DNA of 64,000 nt from Cypionkella sinensis (GCF_042646385.1 NZ_JBHRTO010000001.1:806001-870000); one strand, 5' to 3'; shown: positions 29,153 through 37,757, counted from the stretch's first letter. Notes: generated from the sequence alone by a model not told the origin. Numbers and translations are program-made.

Positions 29153-29923
29153 ATGCTGGCAGGAAAACGCGCGATCATCACCGGGTCAAATTCTGGCATC
29201 GGGCTGGGCGTGGCCGAGGAACTCTCCCGCGCCGGGGCCGAGGTGATCTTGAACAGCTTCACCGACCGCGCCGAAGATCACGCCTTGGCGGCTGATCTGG
29301 GCAAGCGGCATGGCGTGCAGGCGCGCTACATCGCCGCCGACATGTCCAAAGGTGCCGATTGCCGCGCCCTGATCGAAAAGGCAGGCGGTTGCGATATTCT
29401 GGTGAACAACGCAGGCATTCAGTTTGTCGCCCCGGTTGATGAATTTCCCACCGAGAAATGGGATCAGATCATCGCGATCAACCTGACTTCGGCGTTCCAC
29501 ACCACCGCCGCGGCTTTGCCTGCCATGCGCGCGAAAGGTTGGGGCAGGGTGGTCAACATCGCCTCGGCGCATGGGCTGACCGCCAGCCCGTTCAAATCCG
29601 CCTATATCGCCGCCAAACATGGCGTGGTGGGACTGAGCAAAACCGTGGCGCTGGAAACCGCAGGCCAAGGCATCACCTGCAACGCGATCTGCCCCGGCTA
29701 TGTGCTGACACCCTTGGTCGAGGCGCAAATCCCCGATCAGATGAAGGTGCATGGCATGGACCGCGAAACCGTGATCCGCGAGGTCATGCTCTTGCGCCAA
29801 CCCTCGCGCCAGTTCGCCACGGTGGAACAAATCGGCGGCACCACCGTCTATCTCTGCTCGCCCGCGGCAGATCAGGTCACAGGCACCACGATCTCGGTCG
29901 ATGGCGGCTGGACGGCGTTGTAG
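29153..29923 (+). CDS. bdhA: 3-hydroxybutyrate dehydrogenase (SDR family)
   Basis: Oxidises D-3-hydroxybutyrate to acetoacetate with NAD, a step in polyhydroxybutyrate use. It has 256 residues. The cofactor motif TGSNSGIG lies near residues 9-16, NNAGIQFVAPVDEFP near 83-97, and the catalytic Ser-Tyr-Lys set in NIASAHGL and SAYIAAKHG. The LRQPSRQF segment and C-terminal ISVDGGWTA match bacterial hydroxybutyrate dehydrogenases. GGGAGG precedes the ATG. It lies alone, downstream of the putative attenuator unit, and is followed by a long inverted repeat. Confidence 0.95.
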   Translation: MLAGKRAIITGSNSGIGLGVAEELSRAGAEVILNSFTDRAEDHALAADLGKRHGVQARYIAADMSKGADCRALIEKAGGCDILVNNAGIQFVAPVDEFPTEKWDQIIAINLTSAFHTTAAALPAMRAKGWGRVVNIASAHGLTASPFKSAYIAAKHGVVGLSKTVALETAGQGITCNAICPGYVLTPLVEAQIPDQMKVHGMDRETVIREVMLLRQPSRQFATVEQIGGTTVYLCSPAADQVTGTTISVDGGWTAL

Positions 29924-29934
29924 GGCGCAACACA

Positions 29935-30063
29935 GGGCCGCGCCCGACCTCGGGATGGCGCGCCAAGGCTGGTTCTAGGCGGTTTATGGTTCAAGTACTC
30001 CCCCCGAAGTTCTGCTGGCAGCGTTGCAGACGCGCCCTCCCGGGGGGAGGTCGGGCGCGGCCC
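29935..30063. repeat. Long inverted repeat with nested hairpin
   Basis: GGGCCGCGCCCGACCTC (29935-29951) is repeated in perfect inverted form as GAGGTCGGGCGCGGCCC (30047-30063), 95 bp apart. The right arm can alternatively fold with GCGCCCTCCC just before it. Between the arms lies GGTTCAAGTACTCCCCCC, similar to the spacer at 812-887. No ORF is supported. It may be an intergenic repeat element or a transcript end for bdhA and the convergent DUF502 gene. Confidence 0.65.
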
Positions 30064-30129
30064 GGCGGCGCTAAAGCGCCTTGATTCCGGGCAAGAAGAA
30101 GCGCGTAAATTCGAGCGGAGAACCTGCGC

Positions 30130-30819
30130 CTACCGCGCCGCAATCGCCGCCACAGCGTCCCGTGACTGCGGATAGACCAACCCGGCCGAGACGATCATCT
30201 TCACCGCCTCATCCGCCTTCATGTCCAGAAAAATCACATCCTTCTCGGGCACGAACAGCAACATCCCCGAGGTCATCGGCGTCAGGCCGACAAACACCGC
30301 CACCATCGGATTGCCCCCCGGCAGCTTTGCCGCAATCTCACCCTTCGGCGTTGTCGCCACCATGCCCACCGCCCAATAACCGGGCCTAGGGAATTCCACC
30401 AAGCAGGTGCGGTCAAAACTTTTCTCAGACTTGGCAAAGAACGTCTCGGTGATCTGTTTCAACCCCGAATAGACCGAGCGCACCAGCGGCACCCTGTCCA
30501 CCACCGTCTCGGCTTTCCGCATCACCGACCGCCCGATGAACCCGCGCGCAAGCCAGCCCACCAACGCGGTGAACACCAGAAACACCAGCACGCCCACGCC
30601 GCGCACCGGAAAATCCACCTCGGGGCCAAAGGTGCGGTGCAAGATCGCCTCGGGTTGGTAATAGCTGGGGATCAGCGGGAGGATCCAACCGTCGATGTAG
30701 CCGATCACCCCCCAGACGACATAGATCGTCAGGCCCACCGGCAGCACAACCACCAGACCGGTCAGAAAAGACGCACGAAAGCCGGCAAACAAAGATCGGC
30801 GCGGGGTCGGGTCAGCCAT
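30130..30819 (-). CDS. DUF502 family membrane protein
   Basis: Inner-membrane protein of 229 residues. Two strong hydrophobic segments (SFLTGLVVVLPVGLTIYVVW, GVGVLVFLVFTALVGWLA) are followed by a soluble part with VPLVRSVYSGLKQITETFF and FVPEKDVIFLDM, the signatures of DUF502 (COG2928). The family has no established biochemical role. It stands alone, and its ATG is divergent or distal to neighbours with about 50 bp to psuG. The C-terminus lies against the inverted repeat described at 29935-30063. Confidence 0.88.
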   Translation of the reverse strand: MADPTPRRSLFAGFRASFLTGLVVVLPVGLTIYVVWGVIGYIDGWILPLIPSYYQPEAILHRTFGPEVDFPVRGVGVLVFLVFTALVGWLARGFIGRSVMRKAETVVDRVPLVRSVYSGLKQITETFFAKSEKSFDRTCLVEFPRPGYWAVGMVATTPKGEIAAKLPGGNPMVAVFVGLTPMTSGMLLFVPEKDVIFLDMKADEAVKMIVSAGLVYPQSRDAVAAIAAR

Positions 30820-30874
30820 GAACTCTCCTTGGTTGCGAGGAACCTAAGCAGCCCCGCGCGGCATCACAATGGCC

Positions 30875-31795
30875 TCAGCCGCGTTGCTTGACAATTTCGC
30901 GCGCAATCGCCGCACCAAGTCGGGCGTTGTTCAAAACAAGGGCGATGTTCGACACCAGCGACCGCCCCTCGGTCAGCTCAAAAATCCGCTGCAACAGGAA
31001 GGGCGTCACCTCTTTGGCGGCAATGCCCTGCGCCTCGGCCTCGGCCAAAGCCTGCTCGATGGCCGGATTGATCTCGGCGCGCGGAATTTCCGATTCCACC
31101 GGGATCGGATTGGCCACCAACTGCCCACCCGGCAGCCCGAGCCGCGTCCGCATCAGTTGCGCCGCCGCAATTTCTGCCGCTGTATCCATCCGCAGCGGCG
31201 CCTTCAGCCCGGAATCCCGCGACCAGAACGCCGGGAAAGCATCCTGACCATAGGCGATCACCGGCACGCCCTTGGTTTCCAGATATTCCAGCGTTTTCGG
31301 CAGATCGAGAATGGCCTTCGCCCCCGCCGCGATCACCGTCACCGCGGTCTCGCCCAATTCCGGCAGGTCTGCCGAGATGTCAAACGAGGTCTCGGCCCCG
31401 CGATGCACCCCACCAATGCCGCCGGTGGCAAACACATCAATCCCCGCCAGCCGCGCACAGATCATCGTCGCCGCCACCGTGGTCGCCCCAACCGCGCCCC
31501 GCGCGATACAGGCGGCAATGTCAGCGCGCGAAATCTTCATCACCGCTTTCGCCTGACCCAGATCGTCCAGTTGCTGATCCGTCAAGCCGATCAGGATACG
31601 CCCGCCCATCACCGCAATCGTCGCAGGTGTCGCCCCTTGGGCGCGAATCTCGGCTTCAACGGCGCGGGCGGCTTCGACGTTTTGCGGAAACGGCATCCCA
31701 TGCGTGATGATCGTCGATTCCAGCGCCACAATGGCCGTGCCTGCGGCGCGGGCGGCCGCAACCTCGGGCGAGAATTGCAAAAGGTCGAGTGTCAT
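30875..31795 (-). CDS. psuG: Pseudouridine-5'-phosphate glycosidase
   Basis: Splits pseudouridine 5'-phosphate to uracil and ribose 5-phosphate, the second step of pseudouridine breakdown. It has 306 residues. Family motifs include VALESTIITHGMPFPQN, ATIAVMGGRILIGLT, FATGGIGGVHRGAE and GLGGQ-type LGLPGGQLVANPIP. ATG at 31795 overlaps the stop of the upstream kinase gene (ATGA). The ORF continues to 32275 in another gene's antisense frame, which is discarded. Together with the kinase it forms the standard psuK-psuG pair. Confidence 0.95.
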   Translation of the reverse strand: MTLDLLQFSPEVAAARAAGTAIVALESTIITHGMPFPQNVEAARAVEAEIRAQGATPATIAVMGGRILIGLTDQQLDDLGQAKAVMKISRADIAACIARGAVGATTVAATMICARLAGIDVFATGGIGGVHRGAETSFDISADLPELGETAVTVIAAGAKAILDLPKTLEYLETKGVPVIAYGQDAFPAFWSRDSGLKAPLRMDTAAEIAAAQLMRTRLGLPGGQLVANPIPVESEIPRAEINPAIEQALAEAEAQGIAAKEVTPFLLQRIFELTEGRSLVSNIALVLNNARLGAAIAREIVKQRG

Positions 31796-32682
31796 GACGG
31801 TTGTTCTCCTGAAACATAAGCTGCGGCCGCGGCAAGAGCCGCCGCAAGGGCAGCTTCGCGCGCATCGCCGCGACGGTCGGCCACGATATGCGCGGCCATG
31901 AAAGTATCGCCCGCGCCGGTGATCCGCGTGACCATCACCGGCGGCGGCGCTGCCGAAATCACGCCCATGCCTTGCGTGCCTTCGGCGCAAAGCTGGCCGC
32001 CGTTGGTGACGAGAACCCGAGCTGCCCCATGCGCCAGCAAGCCTGCCGCTGCCTCGGGCGCATCGGCGTAATTGGCTTTTCCGATCAGGCGGGCTTCTTC
32101 CAGATTGACGTAAAGCGTTGCACTCGGGTGATGCAGCAGCGGCAACAAACGCTCGGCTTTTCCAGGGCTTGCTGGCGCCACGCGCAGATCGGCGCGCGCG
32201 AACAGCGGCGAATGCGCGATCTCGGACAACAGTGCAACTGTCAGATTGCCGTCCAGCGCCACCATCCCCGCCCACGGATGCTCTGCCGTGCCCAACCGGC
32301 CATCGGCCAAGGGGCGCAAAATCTTGTCGCCTGCGGCTTCCAGCGAATGTGCATCGGCAATGGCCGCAATCAACCCGTTTGCGCCCTCGATCGCCATATA
32401 GATGTCGGTCGGCAGATCCTCTGATCGGTAAAGCTGATCGGTGATCATGCCCATGCGCTGACAGGCGGCCACCAACTCATGGCCTTCCTCATCCTGCCCC
32501 ACGGCAGAGAGCAGGGCAGGGGTCAGGCCAAAGCGGGCGAGCGTCATCGCGATATTCATCGCCACGCCCCCCGGCAGCCGCGTGATCCGCCCCGGCACGT
32601 CAGAGCCAAGCCGCATCGCGATGGACGAGCGGCCGATGATGTCCCACAGCACGGAACCGATGCAAAGGATGTCTGGTGTCAT
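31792..32682 (-). CDS. psuK: PfkB-family carbohydrate kinase, probable pseudouridine kinase
   Basis: Kinase of 296 residues. The N-terminal PfkB signature is LPGGVAMNIAMTLARFG. The C-terminal signature TRITGAGDTFMAAHI carries the catalytic Asp of the GAGD motif. The start CIGSVLWDIIG fits sugar and nucleoside kinases of this family. Because the next gene, overlapping by four bases, is the pseudouridine phosphate glycosidase, the substrate is most probably pseudouridine. ATG 32682 places the start just before the first strand. ATG 32739 would add 19 residues. The gene follows a long perfect palindrome at 32747-32812. Confidence 0.9.
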   Translation of the reverse strand: MTPDILCIGSVLWDIIGRSSIAMRLGSDVPGRITRLPGGVAMNIAMTLARFGLTPALLSAVGQDEEGHELVAACQRMGMITDQLYRSEDLPTDIYMAIEGANGLIAAIADAHSLEAAGDKILRPLADGRLGTAEHPWAGMVALDGNLTVALLSEIAHSPLFARADLRVAPASPGKAERLLPLLHHPSATLYVNLEEARLIGKANYADAPEAAAGLLAHGAARVLVTNGGQLCAEGTQGMGVISAAPPPVMVTRITGAGDTFMAAHIVADRRGDAREAALAAALAAAAAYVSGEQPS

Positions 32683-32746
32683 GTCGGTGTCATCGCAAGG
32701 ATAGTGCTGAGTTTCAAGGCTTGTCGTCTTGCCATCCATTCCCTTT

Positions 32747-32812
32747 GCCGCCCCGGACTTGATCCGGGGCCTCGGGGGTAGCGGAGAGGCCCCGGATCAA
32801 GTCCGGGGCGGC
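32747..32812. repeat. Perfect 27-bp inverted repeat
   Basis: The left arm at 32747-32773 and the right arm at 32786-32812 are perfect reverse complements of 27 bp around a 12-base loop. The core is CCCCGGACTTGATCCGGGG, itself palindromic in part. Such sequences recur between genes in many alphaproteobacterial genomes (recollection, not checked), so a REP-like repeat is likely. It lies upstream of psuK, which is transcribed away from it. Confidence 0.85.
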
Positions 32813-32904
32813 GCAGGTAAAGCCGCTAATTTGCGCTGAGCAAACGTAATCGGTCAGGGCATCACCCCGCCTTCGGGCTGTGCGACATTCACCTGGGACA
32901 ATCT

Positions 32905-33028
32905 GGCGAAGGCCAGCGCCTTCGCCATGCGGTGCGTCTGCGGCTGAAGCCGCCGGGCCTCAAAGGCCCGGCCAGCGCCCGACCCGCCGATGGCGGGCGC
33001 TTCTCGCCCGCCGGGTCGGGCGCTGGCC
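32905..33028. repeat. Dense hairpin cluster in a gene-free region
   Basis: In the 469 bp between psuK and the end of sthA no gene is supported. Besides the 27-bp repeat, it holds GGCGAAGGC/GCCTTCGCC (32905-32926), GCCGGGCCT/AGGCCCGGC (32952-32972), and a long stem formed by GGCCAGCGCCCGACCC (32970-32985) with GGGTCGGGCGCTGGCC (33013-33028), extended inside by GGCGGGCG/CGCCCGCC (32992-33012). A further CCGCCC/GGGCGG lies near 33067. There is no T-tract. Best described as repeat-like intergenic DNA. Confidence 0.65.
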
Positions 33029-33151
33029 TCAGTTGTTTTCTCGCTGACGTGACTTCAGAGGCAATCCGCCCACGCGGGCGGGGAAACGCGATGTGTTTCC
33101 TGTCTCCACCCCGACCTTGTTGCAAGCAAGCGCCTGCATGTCGATCGGCCG

Positions 33152-34543
33152 TTACGCTTGCCCCATCCGGTTCCACGCATCCAATCCTGCCACTTTATAA
33201 GCCTCGGCCAGGGTCGGATAGTTGAAGGTGTTCTCGACAAAGAAATCCACTGTGCCCTTCAGATTGATCACCGCCTGGCCGATATGGATCAACTCGGTTG
33301 CGCCTTCGCCGACGATATGCGCGCCCAGCAACCGCCGGGTGTTCACGTCGAAAATCAGCTTCAGGAAGCCTGCCGCCACCCCCATGATATGCCCGCGCGA
33401 GGTTTCGCGAAACCGCGCGATGCCGCATTCATAGGCAATGCCCTCGGCGCGCACCTGTTCTTCTGACATGCCCACCGTGGAAATCTCGGGCACCGCATAG
33501 ATGCCATAGGGAAAGGTCTCGGGCGCAGGCGGCAGGGTGATGCCAAAGGCATGACAGGCCGCAACCCGGCCTTGCTCCATCGAGGTTGAGGCCAGCGAGG
33601 GAAACCCGATCACATCGCCCGCCGCATAGATATGCGGGTTCGAGGTTTGGAAGGTTTTCGGATCCACCCGCAACCGCCCACGCGCATCGACCTCAATCCC
33701 GACAGCCTCAAGGTTCAGGCTGGCAACATTCCCCGTCCGCCCAGCGGCATAAAGCAGCACATCCGACTTCACCCGCCGCCCATCCGCCAGACTGACCGTG
33801 ACGCCAATGTCATCCACCGCGATATCTTTCACAGCCGATCCAAGCCGGATGTTCATGCCACGCTCGCGCATCTGATGGATGAAATCGTCGCAAATCTCGC
33901 GGTCGATGAAATCCAGAATGCTGTCACGCGACTCGATCAGCGTCACCGGCACATCCAGCGCCGAAAAGATCGTGGCATATTCCACCCCGATCACGCCGCC
34001 CCCAATCACCGTCAGCGTGCGCGGCAGCTTTTGCAACTCCAGAAACTCATCGCTGTCAAACACCCGCGTCTTGTCAAACGGCACGTTGTCAGGCCGATGC
34101 GGCCGCGTGCCCACCGCGATCAGCGCGTGCTTGAAGCCGATATGGCTGACCTCACCGGCCTCGGTGGTCAATTCCACCTCATGCGGGCCGACAAAGCGCG
34201 CGGTGGCAAACATGCTTTGCACCGTGTTGCGCATGAACTGGTGCTGCAACACCTCAACCTCGTGATCCAGCGTCTTGTGCAGCCGCGTCACCAGATCGCT
34301 GGCCTGAATGTCCTGCTTGACCCGGTAGCCCCGGCCATAAAACCCGCGCTCGCGCCAGCCCGACAGGTTCAGCACCGTCTCGCGCAGCGTCTTTGACGGG
34401 ATCGTGCCGGTATGCACCGAAACCCCGCCCAACCGCCGCCCCTTGTCGACCACCAACACCGATTTGCCCAGCTTGGCCGACTGCACCGCCGCCCTGCGCC
34501 CCGCAGGGCCCGAGCCGATCACCAACATATCCACGAAATCCAT
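33152..34543 (-). CDS. sthA: Soluble NAD(P)+ transhydrogenase (Si-specific)
   Basis: FAD-dependent enzyme of 463 residues that passes reducing power between NADPH and NAD. It starts with FVDMLVIGSGPAGRRAA (FAD-binding GxGxxG). Where dihydrolipoamide dehydrogenases have two redox cysteines, it reads GGVSVHTGTIPSKTLRE, with Thr and no Cys pair, the mark of soluble transhydrogenases. The NAD(P) motif VIGGGVIGVEYATIF and the C-terminal dimerisation motif FNYPTLAEAYKVA are present. ATG 34543 with AGGAG upstream is preferred to the longer ORF start at 34651. It is divergent from rpsB. Confidence 0.93.
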   Translation of the reverse strand: MDFVDMLVIGSGPAGRRAAVQSAKLGKSVLVVDKGRRLGGVSVHTGTIPSKTLRETVLNLSGWRERGFYGRGYRVKQDIQASDLVTRLHKTLDHEVEVLQHQFMRNTVQSMFATARFVGPHEVELTTEAGEVSHIGFKHALIAVGTRPHRPDNVPFDKTRVFDSDEFLELQKLPRTLTVIGGGVIGVEYATIFSALDVPVTLIESRDSILDFIDREICDDFIHQMRERGMNIRLGSAVKDIAVDDIGVTVSLADGRRVKSDVLLYAAGRTGNVASLNLEAVGIEVDARGRLRVDPKTFQTSNPHIYAAGDVIGFPSLASTSMEQGRVAACHAFGITLPPAPETFPYGIYAVPEISTVGMSEEQVRAEGIAYECGIARFRETSRGHIMGVAAGFLKLIFDVNTRRLLGAHIVGEGATELIHIGQAVINLKGTVDFFVENTFNYPTLAEAYKVAGLDAWNRMGQA

Positions 34544-34656
34544 GCGCACTCCTTCGGGCAACCCAGTCAGGAAAACAGCTTTCCCATGATAAGCAAGCTT
34601 CCCGTTAGCGCCCAAACGTGCAAATGCGATGAAGGCGTAATTTCTGCCCAACTCTC

Positions 34657-34685
34657 TTGCATCGCCCGACAGCTTCGGCTAAAGC
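34657..34685 (+). promoter_or_regulatory. Candidate promoter of rpsB-tsf
   Basis: TTGCAT (34657-34662) and TAAAGC (34680-34685) are 17 bp apart. The leader between this site and the rpsB ATG at 34803 contains the hairpin CCTCAC-N7-GTGAGG near 34689-34707, which might take part in S2 feedback. Motif evidence only. Confidence 0.35.
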
Positions 34686-34802
34686 CGCCTCACTTCACAG
34701 GTGAGGCTTGGGCTTTGCGGGGAGAAATCCCGTAAACTCCGCCGGTTGGACCATCAGGTCTAAGACAGCTTCGCCGAGGATTAAACCGGAAAAGGAAAAG
34801 AC

Positions 34803-35561
34803 ATGGCTCTTCCCGAGTTCTCCATGCGCCAGCTGCTGGAAGCAGGCGTTCACTACGGCCACCAGACCGCACGCTGGAACCCCAAAATGGGCCCGTATAT
34901 CTACGGCGACCGCAACGGCATCCACATCCTCGACCTGACGCAGACCGTTCCCTTGCTGGATCAGGCGCTGAAAGTCGTGCGCGACACCGTCGCCAAGGGC
35001 GGCCGCATCCTGTTCGTCGGCACCAAGCGCCAGGCTCAAAAGCCGGTGGCGGAAGCTGCCGAGCGTTGCGCACAATTCTACATGAACCACCGCTGGCTGG
35101 GCGGCACGCTGACCAACTGGAAAACCGTTTCCCAGTCGATCGCACGCCTGAAAACCATCGACGAACTCTTGGGCGCAGGCGGCGAAGGCCTGACCAAGAA
35201 AGAGCGTCTGATGATGGAACGCGACCAGGCCAAGCTGCAAGCTTCGCTGGGCGGCATCCGTGAAATGGGCGGCACCCCGGATCTGATCTTCGTTGTGGAC
35301 GTGGGCAAAGAAGACCTCGCGATCCTCGAAGCACAGAAGCTGGGCATCCCGGTTGTCGGCATCGTCGACACCAACAACTCGCCCAAAGGCGTGGATTACG
35401 TGATCCCCGGCAACGACGACGCCGCACGTGCGATCCAACTCTATTGCGAACTGATCGCAAAGGCCGCTTTGGACGGTATGTCGGCCCAGATGGGCGCTGC
35501 TGGCATCGACCTCGGCGCTTTGGAAACCGCACCGGAAGAAGAAGCTATCGCTGACGCCTGA
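34803..35561 (+). CDS. rpsB: 30S ribosomal protein S2
   Basis: Protein of 252 residues of the small ribosomal subunit. The start MALPEFSMRQLLEAGVHYGH and the segments WNPKMGPYIYG, RWLGGTLTNW and PDLIFVVDVGKEDLAILEA are standard S2 signatures. Codon use is strongly biased, as expected for a highly expressed gene. GGAAAAGGAAAAG precedes the ATG. It is followed by tsf after 89 bp, the usual bacterial order, with a gapped leader that could carry its own ribosome site. S2 is known to repress its own operon in other bacteria. Confidence 0.98.
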   Translation: MALPEFSMRQLLEAGVHYGHQTARWNPKMGPYIYGDRNGIHILDLTQTVPLLDQALKVVRDTVAKGGRILFVGTKRQAQKPVAEAAERCAQFYMNHRWLGGTLTNWKTVSQSIARLKTIDELLGAGGEGLTKKERLMMERDQAKLQASLGGIREMGGTPDLIFVVDVGKEDLAILEAQKLGIPVVGIVDTNNSPKGVDYVIPGNDDAARAIQLYCELIAKAALDGMSAQMGAAGIDLGALETAPEEEAIADA

Positions 35562-35650
35562 TCGGCAGTTACGCGACTGATACACGGCGGGAATATGGGG
35601 TTAAGCCAGTTTCCCGCCGCACTCATTTCTTGAATTTCAGGAGAGACGAC

Positions 35651-36547
35651 ATGACCGTCACCGCACAAATGGTGAAAGAACTGCGCGACAGCACCGGCGC
35701 AGGCATGATGGACGCCAAGAAAGCCTTGGTGGAAACCGATGGCAACATGGAAGCCGCCGTCGATTGGCTGCGCACCAAGGGTCTGGCGAAAGCCGCCAAG
35801 AAAGCTGACCGTGTGGCCGCCGAAGGCCTCGTGGGCGTGGCTGTCTCGGGTGGTCATGGCGTGGCTGTCGAGATCAACTCGGAAACCGACTTCGTTGGCA
35901 AGAACGCAGATTTCCAGGCGATGGTGCATAACGTCACCAAAACCGCTTTCCGCGCCAAAGACGTGGAAGAGCTGAAGAATGCCGATCTCGCTGGTCAGCC
36001 GGTGCATGTGGTGATCTCCGAAGCTGTCGCCACCATCGGCGAAAACATGAACCTGCGTCGCATGGCGTCGATCGAAGGCGAGCATGTCGCCGCCTACACC
36101 CACAACGCTGTGGCTGACGGCCTGGGCCGCATCGGCGTGCTGGTTGCCATCTCGGGCAGCGATCACACCTTCGCCAAGCAAGTCGCGATGCACGTCGCCG
36201 CCACCAACCCGCTGGCTTTGTCCGAAGCCGATCTCGACCCGGTTGTGGTCGAGCGTGAATTGGCTGTGCAGACCAGCAAGGCACTGGAAGAAAACGCAGC
36301 CTCGGCCAAGCCGAAGCCCGATGCGGTGATCCAGAACAACATCATTCCCGGCCGGATGAAGAAGTTCCTCGCCGAGAACACCCTGTTGGGCCAGATGTTC
36401 GTGATGAACCCCGATATCACCGTGGCCGAAGCCGCGAAACAAGCCGGCGTCACCATCACCGGCTTCGTCCGCATGGGCGTTGGCGAAGGCATCGAGAAGA
36501 AAGAAGAAGATTTCGCAGCCGAAGTTGCGAAAATGGTTTCGGCCTGA
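35651..36547 (+). CDS. tsf: Translation elongation factor Ts
   Basis: Nucleotide exchange factor for EF-Tu, 298 residues. The N-terminal UBA-like domain reads TAQMVKELRDSTGAGMMDAKK, with the core motif trimmed here to LRDSTGAGMMDAKKAL. The TDFVGKN motif that inserts into EF-Tu is present in SETDFVGKNADF. The ORF starts at 35630, but ATG 35651 with AGGAGAGACGAC upstream is the clear start. It forms an operon with rpsB and is followed by a strong terminator at 36570. Confidence 0.98.
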   Translation: MTVTAQMVKELRDSTGAGMMDAKKALVETDGNMEAAVDWLRTKGLAKAAKKADRVAAEGLVGVAVSGGHGVAVEINSETDFVGKNADFQAMVHNVTKTAFRAKDVEELKNADLAGQPVHVVISEAVATIGENMNLRRMASIEGEHVAAYTHNAVADGLGRIGVLVAISGSDHTFAKQVAMHVAATNPLALSEADLDPVVVERELAVQTSKALEENAASAKPKPDAVIQNNIIPGRMKKFLAENTLLGQMFVMNPDITVAEAAKQAGVTITGFVRMGVGEGIEKKEEDFAAEVAKMVSA

Positions 36548-36569
36548 TCTTTCTGAAATTCAGGGCAGG

Positions 36570-36595
36570 GGGCTGGTGGCAACACCAGCCCTTTT
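36570..36595 (+). terminator. Rho-independent terminator of rpsB-tsf
   Basis: GGGCTGGTG-GCAA-CACCAGCCC forms a perfect 9-bp stem followed by TTTT, 22 bp after the tsf stop codon. Confidence 0.85.
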
Positions 36596-36703
36596 GCATT
36601 TCACCACTACATATTGTGGAAAATGCCCTGAAATCTGCCGAAAAGCACAAGTGCATCCCAGATGGGAAGAAAACCGCACCACACAAACGCGGAAGCTGCT
36701 GGT

Positions 36704-36742
36704 AAAACAAAAAGACGGCACAGCTCCGGGGGCTGTGCCGTC
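36704..36742 (-). terminator. Rho-independent terminator on the minus strand, for the LuxR-type gene
   Basis: GACGGCACAGC (36714-36724) and GCTGTGCCGTC (36732-36742) form an 11-bp stem. Read on the minus strand it is followed by TTTTTGTTTT. It lies about 220 bp downstream of the regulator stop, so that mRNA may carry a long 3' untranslated part. The rest of the 36596-36965 stretch shows no supported gene. Confidence 0.75.
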
Positions 36743-36965
36743 CTGCGCCGCACCACGGGGATGAGGATCAGCGCATTTCAGGGTGACGCGGGCGCAATAA
36801 GCCGCAACACCGGACTAGGGCAGGGGGCGGCCCCCCAAATTGCGCAGGGATGTCCTGTCTGAAAATGCAAACCGACATCGCCTGCTGTCCCAAAGGCCAA
36901 GGCCTCCACTCACGGAACAACTTCAGATTGCCCGTTTACGCAGCGTCAGCCTAGTCGGGGAATCC

Positions 36966-37757
36966 TTACCTTGCGGCGACAGGAACCGGACTTGCATCCA
37001 TCGGATTGCGTTGAAAGATCAGATTCATCAGCGCGGCTTTCGCCACAGCCTGCGCGGTGGTGTCCACCGACAAAGTCACCCGCGCCAGCCGCAGATGCTT
37101 TTCCACCATCGCCGCCGAGACACCCATCAACAGCGCCACATCCTGCGTGGTCTTGCCATCGGCCACCCATTCCAACGCCTCGCGCTGCCGGGTCGTCAGT
37201 GGGCGGCGCCGGTTGGAAAACGGCATCTGGATCAACCGCAGATGCAGCATATTCGCCACTGCCAGAATTTCGTCCCGCTTGTCGGCAAAGATCTGATCCA
37301 CCGCCTCGGCGCTCAGGCCCGGATCAGCAATCAACCCCAAAGCCCCCTTGGCCCGTGCCGAGGTTTCGGGAAAGCTGATCGAAATCCCCGCGATGATCCC
37401 AGCCGCGACGTTGTGCTTGACCGTCTCCATCTCCTCGGCACTCAGCTTGCTCGCGAGCATCGCCTCACGCACCCACGTCCAGGTGCAAGCCCCGACATTG
37501 TTCTGCGCCCAGCGAAACGCCGGCGTTTTGGCGTAAAATCCGTTGCGGAAATAGCCTTTGGCATAGGCATCCGAGCCGGTTGTCAGAAACAGCGCGTCAT
37601 CAGGATCGCCAATCGTGCGGGTCGAACGAAAGCGCGTGAAGCCATAGTTCACCAGCCCAAACCCAAGCGAGGCAAAATATCGCGTCGCCAGCCGCCAGAC
37701 ATCATCAGCATTGCCAGCCTGCGCGATATCCACCAACAGCGTGTAACCTGCTGTCAC
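36966..37757 (-). CDS. LuxR-type regulator with autoinducer-binding-like domain (solo)
   Basis: Regulator of 263 residues. The N-terminal ligand domain (about 15-165) retains residues matching TraR Tyr61, Pro71 and Trp85 (here Tyr69, Pro79 and Trp93), but the position of TraR Asp70, which binds the AHL amide, is Thr78 (YAKTPAF), and Trp57 is Tyr65. The DNA-binding domain (about 185-245) has LTTRQREALEWVADGKTTQ and SAAMVEKHLRLARVTL. No luxI gene is nearby. It may bind a different signal or act without ligand. The gene is monocistronic, ending at the terminator near 36704. Confidence 0.88.
   Translation of the reverse strand: MTAGYTLLVDIAQAGNADDVWRLATRYFASLGFGLVNYGFTRFRSTRTIGDPDDALFLTTGSDAYAKGYFRNGFYAKTPAFRWAQNNVGACTWTWVREAMLASKLSAEEMETVKHNVAAGIIAGISISFPETSARAKGALGLIADPGLSAEAVDQIFADKRDEILAVANMLHLRLIQMPFSNRRRPLTTRQREALEWVADGKTTQDVALLMGVSAAMVEKHLRLARVTLSVDTTAQAVAKAALMNLIFQRNPMDASPVPVAAR

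Noticed and set aside
32889..33225. Two short frames of 95 and 97 codons in the palindrome cluster before sthA
   Set aside because: They consist of palindromic GC-rich sequence on both strands, lack ribosome sites and have no family features.
36840..36960. A possible 29-codon peptide at 36866 and a 309-codon frame from 36840
   Set aside because: The short one has no ribosome site. The long one is antisense to the LuxR-type gene.
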